Shown: piece after piece, positions 1-13,100 of the stretch
How positions within the stretch are numbered: position 1 is the stretch's first letter
How the letters are laid out: the number at the start of each line of letters is the position of its first letter
Origin: Pipra filicauda
Taxonomy: Eukaryota > Chordata > Aves > Passeriformes > Pipridae
Assembly (NCBI RefSeq): GCF_003945595.2
Contig: NW_024104291.1
Span: forward strand, 1,116,001 to 1,180,000
Direction of reading: 5' to 3'
Length of the DNA stretch: 64,000 nt
Position numbers and translations under genes: made by a program
Notes under the pieces: generated by a model
What the model was told of the DNA's origin: nothing
Seen by the model: only the letters and a program-made list of their open reading frames with translations
Databases searched by the model: none

Positions 1-213
1 TAGGAAGAAATTCTTGACTGTGAGGGTGGTGAAACACTGGAACAGGTTGTCCAGAGAGGTTCTGGAAACCTCCATCCCCGGAGGTGTTCAAGGCCAGGCT
101 GGATGGGGCTCTGAGTAACTTGGTCTAGTGGAAGGTGTCCCTGCTCATGGCAAGGGAGTTGGAACCAGATGATTAAGGTCCCTTCCAAACCAAACCATTA
201 CATGATTCTATGG
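1..213 (+). mobile_element. CR1 LINE 3' fragment, cut by the window edge
   Basis: Sense CR1 3' end: AGGAAGAAATTCTTGACTGT, then GGTTGTCCAGAGAGG, CAAGGCCAGGCTGGATGGGG and CTAGTGGAAGGTGTCCCTGC, ending ATGATTCTATG. Probably inside a GDPD4 intron, inserted antisense to the gene. Confidence 0.92.
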
Positions 214-968
214 TTTTACATCCTGTGACAATTATAACTGAGAAAACATGAACTTTACTCTGATCCAAAGGATTAGAGTAATGAAGATTCTTTTTCATTC
301 CAACTTGTTTTTCAATGGGTCTGTGCATTGGAAAGAGAAAAAAAATCCTATTTAGAAAAGGAGAGCTGGACAGGTAAAGCTGGGGGTTTTCTGGTGATTT
401 CTGGTGGTTTTTTCCCATGTGAGATAAACATTTTGGAAACTCCTGCAATGAATGTAGAGCCTTCAATTGTAGAAATGATATTTTCAGTGTGTCACATACA
501 ACAGAGTACTGGTATTAACGGAGACAAGAAATGACATCTCCAAAACACCAGCAACAAGAGGGTGATGGTCTCTCACCACAGCATTCTGCACTCACACTGA
601 TGTTTGTGGAAGAGCCATGGGAGATTGAACAGTTGTTCATTCTCCACGATTCAGTGTTGGTGGGACTGAGGATGGCATGAACAGAAAGACAAGAAATTAG
701 GAGACTGATCCTGATCAGAGATCTGATCCTCAGATCCTGGTCAATATGGAATTGAGGGCAAGAGGAGTAATTACATGTGCCACCTCTTAGTCAACAGTAG
801 AAGTCAGTCACCCCTAAAATACACCAGAGATGGCCACTCGATCTAAAGGACCGCTTTACAAAATTCTATAGATTCTGGAACCAGTCACTGGAGGGAGACA
901 TTTCCCCATGCATGAGGTAAACATCGTCCAGCTGCAGTCCAAAGACAGTAGTTGGGCCTGAAACCTAC

Positions 969-1126
969 CGAATATCTTCAGCGGACATATCAGTGTAGAC
1001 CAGATTGAGTTTGACAATGTTGTTCTTTAAGAGGTCTTCAACTGGTGCCTTACTGCCCATCGTGTGCTGAAACCCAGGAGCAACAGATTGAACAAAGGAC
1101 CTCATGTTGTTATTCAGCCATAGGAC
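969..1126 (-). CDS. GDPD4: GDPD4 exon: C-terminal part of the GDPD domain
   Basis: Acceptor ACCTGCAG, donor ATTCG|GTAGGT; 158 nt, phase 0 in and phase 2 out. It encodes [20 protein letters not shown] then [21 protein letters not shown]2 has VMWLP..VRKVAPGFQQTSGSK and LNLRYT here. No following exon is recognisable between this one and the left edge. Confidence 0.88.
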
Positions 1127-4100
1127 CTGCAGGCAACAGGAGGAACCAGTGAACTCTCAGCAGAAGAATTCATGCCCCTAATATTCCCTACTGTAAAGAT
1201 AACATCTTAAGGGGCTTAACCCAGCCTATCAAATGACATGTTTCTCCCAATGATCAAAGAACATTTGGATGCAGGGTTAAAACTTGCACGGTATTTCCAT
1301 CAAGAAATAAATATCCAGCGTTCCTTGCTTATCAACTGGTAATCAGTGAGTACGTTTCACACAGACCAACAAAAGATGCGGTGTTGGAAATGAATGAAAG
1401 GACAGCTTTGGTTTATGAAAAGGCAACAGAAAATATTCTGTTTTTTCATTCTTCCAGCATGGAAGAAGAATTCTTCAGCAGATACAGATCAGCGTAACTC
1501 CCCGGACATCAAAGGGTATGTAACCCGATTCACATGAGTTTAGCATTCATTCACTGCCAGAAGGAGGAAGGCAATAAAGGCTCCCAATTCCAATTCTGTA
1601 TTTTAATTTAAGCCAGAACTTTTTATGCAATATATAAAACAAGCATGGGTAGCAGGGAGTAGACTGACAATTATTACAATTATGAAAGGGTGCTGTTTGG
1701 GGGCTATATACCAGCATCAGTTGGTATATAAACTGCCGTGTTTCCTTTTGCTGTCTGGAGACTTAGACCATTTTGTACCTGATGAGGAGCTAACAGCAGG
1801 AATATACTCCAAATAATGCCTTTTAAAACAAGAGAAATGCAAGGGGCCAACTTTATGCAGGTGAAATCATGCAGGGTATGACCCCAAAATCCCCATTTGG
1901 AGACCAAGAAAAAGAGATATGGAGTGAGGTCACCCTACCAGATGGGGTCTAATCCCTGACTCCTTGAGAATGACTTCCAGGGTTCTGCTGATCCACAAGT
2001 TCCTGTAAGGATGTTTGTCTGGAGGGCGGTAGAGATCAAATATCACAAGTTTATTGTGACTGTCTGCAAGGTGCAAAAAATCACTTAGCTTGTAAATGGA
2101 CTGATTGATTGCCTGGTTTTGATCTGCCTTTGACAGTGAGCCCATGAATGGAAATGGTTTGTCCTAGAAATAAAGAGATACCAGAAAAAAAGGAAATCAA
2201 TCAGGCAGTTTGCTCTGGGATTCAGCTGTATGTAAAAACCTCATATTTCTAAGAGGGAAAAGGTTTGATATCGGTCCTCAACAGGTGGGGATATTTTATT
2301 TTGCTTATCTCTTTTACATAAGAAATGGAGGAAATCAACCCAGGCTGTGAGGACACTGCTTCTGGGACCTGAATTGCATAGCTCACAGATAGCTCTACTG
2401 TGCTTCTCTGTCCCACCTTGCTAGCTCTGAATATTATGCACAGCACATTGCACAAGTAGCTCTTTTCTTCTCCCCTCAGCCCATGAATTTTGCTGCTACC
2501 ATGATAAGGTGACACCAGAACACCGACCAGACAATTGTTGTAGGTCTCCTAAGCCTAAAGGCCAAGTGGAAAAAGTAGAGGGACCCAAACTGAAGGATTT
2601 CTACTGACTTCTCTGAGTTTTGGCTCAAACAGTAATCCCTCCTCTGACACTGATGCTGTTAAGTAATAGGCATCTGGTGTCTCTTCTACATCCAGCTGGC
2701 GATAGTCGTAGAATCATAGAATCGTTTGGATTGGAAAAGACCTTTAGAGCTCATCCAGTCCAACATTTTCAACTGGATCAGGCTGCTCAGAGCCCAATCC
2801 AACCTGACCTTGAATCTTTCTAGCCCTTTATGACACTTACCTTAAGGAACCATGTTCCAGCATTCAACTTCTGCAGGGTATCCCAGGAGAATAACGCAGC
2901 ATTTTGATCAGTGTCATTAGGGTAGACCTCTTTGATGTTAGTTGTCCTCTTCAAGGTGGTGTCATGCATGAGGAAAGGAACCCCATCATAGCTGTTGAAG
3001 AGCAAGAGTTCAGGTCACCTGGGATGCAGCTTCGTTCACAGCATGAGCAGACTCATTCCAGGTCAGAAGAATATGTGAGCCACTGTGAATGCAGCAGTAT
3101 GGCCTCCCTCAGTGCAGAGGGTGTGATGGGGAGGAAGGCTGAGGATCAAAACACCAGTTTATTTCCAGCTTAAATACTGCTAGGTGACCTGTCTGTGCCT
3201 CAGTTCCTTAGAAGCAACATGGAGATGGTGACCTTTGGGCTCTGTGGCAGTCAACCCCCACAAAAAGTCGATAGTGACTCGTGGTTGAAATCTCTTTTTG
3301 CTGACATCAAAGTGTTTCTATGGTTTTCAGAGGACTGAAATCTAAGTAGACAGTGATGGAAATGCAAAATTTTCTCTTATAGAAAGGTCTAGATAGGTAC
3401 AGCAACTAAGTGTCAGTGTTTGTCCCATTCAGCATCTGGAAACTGCTCATCATGCACAGAGTGTTAGCAGTTCATGACAATGAGTCCACCAAACAAAGGC
3501 AATCAAAGATCTAATAATTAGAACAATGCTGTCACAAGTCTGAACACAATTTTCTATTGGTTTGTAGACCTGATACAACCCTCACTGTGACCTGGAAGTC
3601 ATACTAGAGTAGGGATTTGTCTTTATACTCTGTCAAGCATGTAAAGTATACTGTAGAAATAATGATTGCTAAATCAATAGCCGCAGCTTATTGACTTGCC
3701 TGAGAACAACCATGCCCTACAGCCCTGCCATCACATGCCAACTGAAGGGCCCTGTCTCAGCCATCAGTAAAACCTAATTGCCTGGAGCTGCCTATCTCCA
3801 AAGAAAACTCTTAGAAGAAGCAGCATGTTCTGTGAGATGCAATGTTTTCCCCTCACCTAATGGTGACATCTGTCTCAAGACCATCCCCACCATGCTCAAT
3901 TGTCTTCTGAAATGACATCTCAGTGTTTTCTGGTGCTAGCTGAAAAAAAAAAGTGCGTGAGCGGATCGTTTTCAAACACACTCTGGAGGACTCTGTAAGT
4001 ACTTTCTGTCTTTTTGTAACACCTCTGGTTTTTATTAAGGGAGCATCATTATATTGTTAATCTACTGTTTGTTTTCTTCACTTTAGCCAAACCCATCTTG

Positions 4101-7100
4101 TCGTAGAATCACAGAATGGTTTGGGTTGGAAGGGACCTTGAATATCATCCCATTCCAACCCTCATCATGGGCAGAGACACCTCCCACTAAACCAGGTTGC
4201 TCAGGGCCCCATCAAGCCTGGCCATGTCCCTCAGGAACAGCATTATTCTTGTAAACAAACCCATGCAGTGAGTGATGCCTTTGGCATGCAGTCCCAACCA
4301 GACATATCTCCCCTTCCACCCTCCACAGATTTCACGGGGGAAATAAAACCCAAACAACAGAAGATGATGATGAAGGTATCAAGACACAGGAGGAAGAAAT
4401 TACAAAAAATAACTTCTCCAGACCTACCATTGGTGCTCCACGGTGTCCAATGAGGGCTGGCTTTGGTCCAAGTGTTCCCATCTCTCTGATGCAAGGAGAG
4501 TACATCCCCAGAGGTATCAAGAAAAGAAAGAGAAGGATAGCCAGGTATGGACCAATAATTATCACCTGAATAACTGAAAGAATTTGAAGGAGGAAGGCTA
4601 GAGTTAATACACAAGGTAACATATGAGTGTGCCTTGCAACTTGACTTTTAATACAACCCTGCAGCTAAATGGCTATTTGTCCCATCCCTTTTTCCATCCC
4701 TATTTCCCCTAGCTTTCACTTTCTCTCCAAACAATGCAAACCAGGAAAACAAAATGGTCAAAACAAGGACACAGGTTAAGTCAGGACCGCAGGTTTTATG
4801 CTTTAATTACATCTCACTATGCCTTACAGCAAGACATGGCCTTAATTTCTTTATCTTTAGAGGTGGTGCAATGAAATATCCTCCATCTCTAGAAAAACAA
4901 TACTCAACAGAAGGATGCTAATTCTTTTCTTGCTCAGATAAGAACAAGCACCATTTTGAAGTTTCATTCATACTGAAGAAGAGGAGGAACATTTTTCCTT
5001 CAACTGTGTTACATCTCCTTATGGTAAATACTTCCCTGGTTTATTCACATTGTTGTTAGTGACCTCCTGTGCGTGACCTGGAGAATCCTACAGACTCTAA
5101 GATCATGGATATTGCACCTCAGAAACTTGCCAATTCATTACCTATGGTCTTCTCTGGAGTCTGTTAACGCATTGCCCAAGAGTCCCAGAGACCCTTCACT
5201 TCAGGAACCAAAACAATTCCTCCAAGAAACAAGCACCTATGCACCAACACGTCTTTCTTGAATGGGTACCACCACCCCTCTGCACCTTGTGCCAGTGGCT
5301 CTGAAGGAATCTGAGCTTGCACTATGATGATGATTGAGCTAGGAGTACATCAGGCATGATGCTACGTAATGTCTAGGATCCCTGCATATTGTCCCCAGCT
5401 GTAGTTCAATAATAAAAATACTGGACTGGAAAAAATTCTTTCACCAGTCCATTATGTCTGTGATTTTTATTGCAAATAACGTCTGCAGATGGGTATCATG
5501 TAGACAGTTTTGGCTATATGGAAAGACAAGATCAGAGAAAAACAGCCAGTCCCAGAGCCAGGCTTTTCTGCAGTTGTTTCTGGCATCTGGCTTTGTCCTT
5601 ACAACATATGGTCATACTTCCTAGAGGTAGACAGGAGCTTCCCATAACACTAGGAATTGATCAAAAAGCCCTTTCCCCTATCTCAGCTGGCTTCTCCTGA
5701 GATATGCTAATCTGAATTGGTTTGACTGACTGGACTGGAGATCCCTTCTGACACAGCTAAGCTGTGTACAGCAACCAAAAATCAGCCAAGAGAGCTGCCA
5801 CTGGCTGCTTTCTCCTGCAGAGGGCTAAACAGATTTTCACACATCACTCAGAACATGGCTGCTTCTGCTAATCTCCTCTGTCTAAAGACAGGTCACTGCC
5901 TCGGTATAGGGCAAAACTGTGCAAGGGGGTATGCAAACCATTAACGCACTGGGACAGAAACAGGACAGTGCACAGCCCAAGCCCCCGCCCTGCTAATTTC
6001 CCTGGAATATGCAGAATTTAAAAGTCTCCTCCAGATGGAGAGCAGGTGTGGGAGGAAAGGGCTCCTGAACACCTCTTTTCCCATGCTGATATACATCTGT
6101 TGTCATACAAGGAGCAGGAAGCAGAGCTGCTCTACCTTTCTTATCTGCTCTGATGGCATGAAGAGCCACGGGCCAGGACAGGAGGACCATGATGGCGATG
6201 GCCCCTATGTGGAGATAGGGAGCTGTGATCTGGCAAGGAGAGAAAAGCATTTTAGTCAAAGGATGAACTGTGGAGACACGTGGAAACAAACCCCAGCACA
6301 GTTACAGCCCTACACCTGGATGGGCTCCTGCTGCAGATACCAGCAGTTCAACCACTCTCTCACACCTGTGTTGGATCCACCAAATACTCAGAATTTGGAG
6401 GAGAGACTGTGGCCCTGGCCAGGCCAGAGGGGAGTGCTCCTTAGGCTGAGGAATGCTTCTTACTGCTTTCCTTTCTTCTAAGTCAGCTGAAGGGGACACA
6501 ACTATCCCCATCCATGAGGACATGATTGCCATTACTGTTGTGCCATAATCTGTGAACATCTTCCAGTTTAACCCAATCTAAACTAGTCCAATCAAATCTC
6601 ATCCAGGTAATAGTTATCTCTACACCACACTGCAGTTAAATTGTTAAACTGATGTCAACAAACTTGAGTGATAAACTGTGGTATTTACATTCGTATGAAA
6701 CTAACTATTGTACCATAAGAGAAGCAGATATATTATATAGTCATTAGATTTGATTTCTTTACCTCTAAAGATAAAACAAGAAGATCATAAGCTAAGGATC
6801 ACTTCTGTGGTTATCATGAATGCATAATTAGAGTTGGAAACCAAGCAGAAATAGTTTTTGTACAGACTCTGAATGGTTGTTGGTATGACACTTTTCATAA
6901 AACTAGGCATATCTGAGCAAGAAACCAGTCCCTCATTTTCTCATGCTCATCAGATCCCTGTAGTGAAAGTTCCAGCTAGAACTGAAAGCTATTAAGGTAT
7001 GTGCTAGGGAAAAAAACTATCTAGATGCAAGTCTTTCCTCTTGCTTAGTCCTGATGCTGATTCTCTAAGCTGGAAAGGCTGGAAAAAAGCATCAGTCATT

Positions 7101-10100
7101 GAGACATGTTATTGCATGTGATACTGTCTGCCTCAGACACTTGATACCAATAGCTCTCAACCAGAAGCAGGATTCAATTGCACAAACAGAGGTGCCATCT
7201 GAGATGTCCAGAATACATGAGATAGACTTGCAGGGCTTATGGATATGACACAGCATCTACAAGAGCTTCATGTCCTTTGGGAACAGCAGTTGGAGGCCAT
7301 CTCAAAGGGCATGGACACCTGAAATAAACAGCACTTGTGAGGAACCCAAAGGCTCTTATGTCTCTTACTCATCCACATCCCCTGGATGCAGGAGGAGAAG
7401 CTGATGGTTTCTCATGACCTTTGCCACTGCATAGACCAATGGTTAGCAAACTCTATAGAGCAGGAATGTGCAATTAACCACACCCTACAAACAGCACATC
7501 TATGGTTCCTCTTCCAGTCCATTTGCATAGCTCTTCCAGCCTTCACAAGCACTAAGCCCCACAGGGAGAGGTAACAGACCCAAATAACGTGGAATCGTAG
7601 AATTGTAGAGTGGTTTGGATTCTGCAAAGCAGCTGTATAGTCAAAGGCTACGTACTTCTTCCTTCTGAATACAAGTGGGGACCTGAATGCTCAGATACTG
7701 AACAGCACTGGGCAGCTCTTGCCTCCATCTTCAGATCTGGTGGGAGTTGCGGAGGCATCAACCAAGCACTCTGACCTCCTGCATCCAGCATGTTGTCCCA
7801 CCTGACACCAGCACTCTCCACCTGCTCCCTAAAAGCTCAGTGCTGTCCTGCCCCAGGAGATGAAGCTCTTCTGAGTCACAAAAGATTGAAATTGTGCTAA
7901 TGCTAAATCTGCTGTAGTGGCAGAATCTGATGAGGGAGAAAGCTCTTGCTCCAGCAACCCTACCAGCCAAAGGGATCTGATTTACCTGCCCTGAACAGCT
8001 GAAATAGGGGGGGAAAAACCCAAAACAAAACAAAACAAAGCAAAAAACAAACAAACAACCCCTCCCACAAACAAACAACCAAAACCAAACAACCAAAACC
8101 AAAACCAACAATAAAAAACAAAAACAAAAACAAAAAACCAAACAAAAATACAGAAACCAAAAAACAAACAAACTAACAAAAAAAACCAAAAAAAAACAAC
8201 AAAAAACCAAAACAACAACAAACAGAAAACAAACAACAAAAGGCTATAACTTCCCAAACTGAGACACATAGCTTGAAACTCAGCCTCAGGTCTTGGTTTC
8301 CTTTCTCCCAGTAGGAAATGTTAAGTCATAATAAAAGTTTACTCAGAACCACATACCCTGACAGGAAAACCCATGTGAAAAACACCCACCAGAATATCTC
8401 CTACAGAATATCTTCTATCAATTTTCACAAAATATTTCTATTCACACATTGTTCTTTCAAACAGACCTCCCAACTCCTCTTACCTGGAATGACAGGCGGA
8501 CAGTTTTCCAGTGATCTCCCCAGAGTACAGCTAATGCAAAGAGGCATGCGATAGAGAAGCCCAGAACAAGAAACGTACCAATCTGGGGACACAAAGGAGT
8601 CATAAATCAGCTTCAGCATTTCTGCACAGGGTGTGCCATCCGAGTCACAGGCTAATTTAAGCAGCTTGGTAAATTGTTTAGGATGCATGAGATTGACTTC
8701 CCCAGTTCAGAGAGATTCAATGGGACTAAAACTAGACCAACAATGCTATCATTGTTTTTTCTGTATGGCAAGACTGATCTCAATACTTGGTTACCTAACT
8801 AAGCCAACCCTCAGGACTCCCTCTATAATCATTGGATAAAGAGGAATTTCCAGAGGTGATCCATTCCTGCTTGCGGTATGATGGAATATGCCTCTCTCAG
8901 TTGATATGGATGAAGCCTAGGTGACCAGCTTACATTAAATCCCTAACCTGCAGGTGGAATTCATCACTTCTAAGTCAGAAGTGACAAATTACATCCAAAA
9001 GGGACAGTAAAAAAAATTCCTTAAGCTATGAGCTGCTCTGCAACAGGCTTCAGCAACAGCAAACATTCCCATAATTAAAAGATGAGAGTTCACTTTTCAG
9101 TCAAAAAGGTGAGGAGGTATCTTATTCTAGTCTTCAGCTTCTTCTTTGGTTTGGTACCAGCACAGTGGTGATGGGAGGCCCTTCTTGGTACATCATCTAT
9201 CTGCTGACAACTATGGGCAAGCAGAAATTACACCAAGGTACCAAGGCCCTACCATTCTTCAGAGGATCTTCTATGGATCAACACCTTAATAGTCTATCCC
9301 TAATCTCTTGCATCCAAGAATGCCTTTCATTCTTTTTTTTTTTACAAATTATTCTACATCTTTCTCGTTCTTCTGGAATCCTGTTTTCAATAGTAAAGAT
9401 CCCTCAGCTCCTATTACTTACATAAAGAAATACAGGATCAGTATCCACACATTCAGCTATTCCTTTCCACTGCAGGATTTGCAATCACATTACATTCTAT
9501 CCTAGACTGCATGGCTAGAGAAGCATTTCTTAAATGCCTTACATAGCCCCAAGAATTGCTTAAGGATGATGATTCTAACATGTAAGTTTGCAGGAATAAG
9601 TCTCTGAGGATTTATTTTTGTGCCTTCAAAACTCCAGGTGGCATTTCCCATACCATAGAATAGAATTAGAGAATTAGAGAATTCTACCGTTTGGGTTGGA
9701 AGGGACCTTAAAGATCATCTAGCTCCAACCATGGCAGGGATGCCACCCACTAGATCAGATTGCTTAGGCCCCATCCAGCCTGGCCTTGAACACTTCCAGG
9801 GAACCATCCAAAGACCAAAAGACATGAGGCACTAGGATGCCTCGGAAAAGCTGTATTTCTCTTCTGCATAGAGAGCAGACACTTTTTTCAGCAGACACTG
9901 TTGCTGGGGCCTGCTACAGAAAATCATGCTGTGCTTCTCCTGGAAACTTCGCTTTTGACTTCATGTTACCATATGTAGATGATTCAAATATAGACATCTT
10001 CACCTGAATGAGTCACTGCAGGCACCTTTTAGAGTCAGTGGGGAAAAAAGGTTCTTTGAGTGTGATTCATCCCATCTTAATTTAGATGCCTATGACCAGC

Positions 10101-13100
10101 TGGATGAATTGCATCCTCAGAGGATTCATTTCCCTCCACTGAGTGAAAAAGGAATTTGAGTGATCAGCTCAGGTGGAGATATCCTTCTTCTGGACATCTA
10201 AATCCTCATAAGATTAACCTCTTCCCTCTCTTCCTTCTCTTCCATAGTATAAGAGGTTTTTCATGCAAAGAAATACCACAGACTTAATTAATTTAAAGCG
10301 CAGATTAGAGTTACCAGAAAGCCCTGACTCTCCCCACCTTGTGACTCCAGTGCAGGTACAGCTGCTGACCTTCTGCAAGCAAACACATCGCGAGGACCTG
10401 GGAAATCAAGAAGAAATTGTATGCATCCTGGGGGAAGATGATGACGTGTGTTCAGTGAGGTACTTCTGGAGTTATTTTTGCATTGGGAAGTTACTTTACA
10501 CTAGGTCTTCCTGCACAATGTCAAAGCTGTTTGCAGGACAGGTGCATGCAGAGAAATGTTTATTGCTACAGTAAAAGTGCTTCTGAAATGGCTAAGCACG
10601 TGTCAAGGCTGCCCTGCAGCATCAAAGACTTTTTCATGGCTAACAAATAATTGAACACTTTGGGGTACTCACTTTCAATGATTTTTCTTTGTGAGTACAG
10701 ACTACGAAAGAGGAATGACGTCCAGGGTCAACAGCTATTGTATAAACCAATACAGCACTAACCCTGATTATTTTCTGTGCATTGGTTGTGATTAGAGGTA
10801 TATCAACCATGAGAGAGAGGTCAGGGAATAAGAAATGCCTCCAAAGCAGCACAAAAATACAGAGCAGACAGCAAATGAGGCAATGCTCCCCCAGTAACCA
10901 GAGGGAATGCAAGAGACAGGCACACCTCAGATCAGAGAAAATTATCTTGGAGATTAAATTACTCCAGTTTTTGGTGGTTGGCATGATCCTTCCCTCTGAT
11001 GGGACGTTGGAGCCCTTGGGGAGGGTTCCTGTAAGGCATAGTGCAAACCCCAGCCAAGACAGGGGACAACCCAAGATACCCTGAACACCAAGATGCCAAG
11101 GATGAGGTAAGTCAGCCCATGGCTTTGATGGAGTTTCTTCACATTGTTCCAGACCTAAGCAACCAATGAACTTGGACATGAATTTCACCAGGAGAAGCAC
11201 TTTGCTACTGTGAAAATGCACAGGTCTATCTTCAGGAGTCTGAATGCCTGGGGCGAGCTTCCTAACCACTGCAAAGGATAATGTGGGACCAGTATCACCA
11301 GATATCAGGGCCTAAAGAAAACTACCAGTTAGTAGACATCAGTGCTCCACCGAGGAGGATCATTTATGATGCAACTCGCTCCAGACCTTAGGATAGTGGG
11401 ATTGTATGAAAACAGGATGTACGGACTTAGGGGAAGAGGATCTTCTCTCCAGAAATGTAACTGCAAAAGAATGTAAGTTGTTTCCCACCCATCTACAAAC
11501 ACACTCTCTTTCCAGGATCATGCTGATTTGAAGGAAGATATAAGTCCAGGCTGGATGGGGCTTTGAGCAACCTGGTCTAATGGAAGGTGTTCCTGCTCAT
11601 GATAGGGGGGTGGGAACTAGATAATCTTGAAGGTCCCTTCCAACCCAGACCATTTTATGATTCTATGATAAACTCAGCAATGAGTACAGATCAGCCTTTA
11701 AGTGATTCCCGACACACTGAGTTCCTTTAATGGAATCCTATACCCAGTATATGACGAGTAACAGTGGGAGCAGTTCGGAGAGAACTGAAATACTGCTAGA
11801 GATCTTAAGTTAGCCCTATTTAAATAAGCTATTTCAGGGGAAAAAAAAATAAAGAAAAAAGATCCTTTGTTCCTTTTCTGCAAGCAATGTTACACAAAGA
11901 CCTGGTCCTTGCGTACAGTAAAAAGCCAAACAGAATATTCTGAGTTGGAAGGGACCACAAGGATCATCGAAGTCCATATTCTGCCTCCGTATAGGATCAC
12001 ACCAAGAATCACATCATGTGCCTGAGAGCATTGTCCAGACACTTCTTGAACTCAGGACACTCTGTCTGGTTTGGTGCTGAGACCACTTCCCTGGGGAGCC
12101 TGTTCCAGTGCCCAGCCACTCTCTCGGTGAAGAACCTTGCTGACGAATGAGGACATGGAGGCAGGCACTTAAACACTCACCTCACCTGAAACAGCAGCTC
12201 ACTCAGATGTTCACAAAAGCTGGATTCAGGACCTTACATTCCCTTTTTGGCAAAAATACAGCAACTCAGAACTTGTCTGGTACCTTAGTCTCTGAGGGAT
12301 GGAAGTTTGAAGTCACTTTCTGGATTTCAGTGTCAATTTGACTTCTCTCAGTCTATGAATGGAGAGGCCACAACACATCTGAGCTCCTATACTTTGTACA
12401 TTCACAAGTCACCTCCCCACCACCCTTAGAACAAACGTGGTTGAACTGCAAAGAAGAAAATGCTATCTGTTGGTGTTTGAAAGTCTGAACAAGAAAAGAC
12501 TTCTCTTCTCCGCTGAGCATGAACGGTTCTGTAATTAGACCCCTCAGCTTAACCTTTTAGCCCTAATGGGGATGAGAAAATTGTCTTGGGGAGTGAATGA
12601 ACAATTGAATTAATTAAAATCGATTGTCTGAAAAAATGACAATGATGCATGTGGATGGAGACCATCTCTGTACAGACAGCTAGTGCTAGTTTGTGCAGCA
12701 TTTTCTTCAGCCACTTGTGGCTGGTGGTCAGAAGCGTATATGCTTCAGAGGTTCACAATAAGGTCATGGAAGCAGGCATCCAGGCTGCAGTTGGGTGCCA
12801 TCATTAAGAAAAAGGGTATGGTGTTTACAAACAAAACCAGACCAGCCACTGGTTGCTATAAAATCTTTCTGCTCCAACAAAGGCATCAGGGCGCTCAGTT
12901 TTCAGATATGACAGGCTGCTCATGCAAAACACCACAAGAAAATATTGCCTAGGTGAAGGTCTCCAGTCCCTCCTGCAACAAGTGTGGGGATAGTCTCCAT
13001 CCAACACTGTTCAACCAGAACCTGGAATATAATTCATTGTGGCAGCAACCTATTTGGCTATCAGTTATTTGAAACATATTAGAGCAATCCAGCTATCGTA

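Noticed and set aside
600..660. Minus-strand words resembling the next GDE2 segment (NEQLFNLPWLF) after a good AG acceptor
   Set aside because: In the needed phase the frame is unrelated, and in the resembling frame a stop lies between the acceptor and the match. Similarity is too short.
7758..8269. Overlapping minus-strand frames rich in Phe, Leu, Val, Cys and Trp that look like membrane proteins
   Set aside because: They are the G/T-only complement of the A/C low-complexity tract.
11080..11154. Exon-like minus-strand segment encoding [13 protein letters not shown] plus a hydrophobic tail, in phase with the flanking GDPD4 exons
   Set aside because: Poor pyrimidine tract, no similarity to the family, and it would make the TM2-TM3 region longer than the family. 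The segment at 10338-10397 fits sequence, length and phase exactly.
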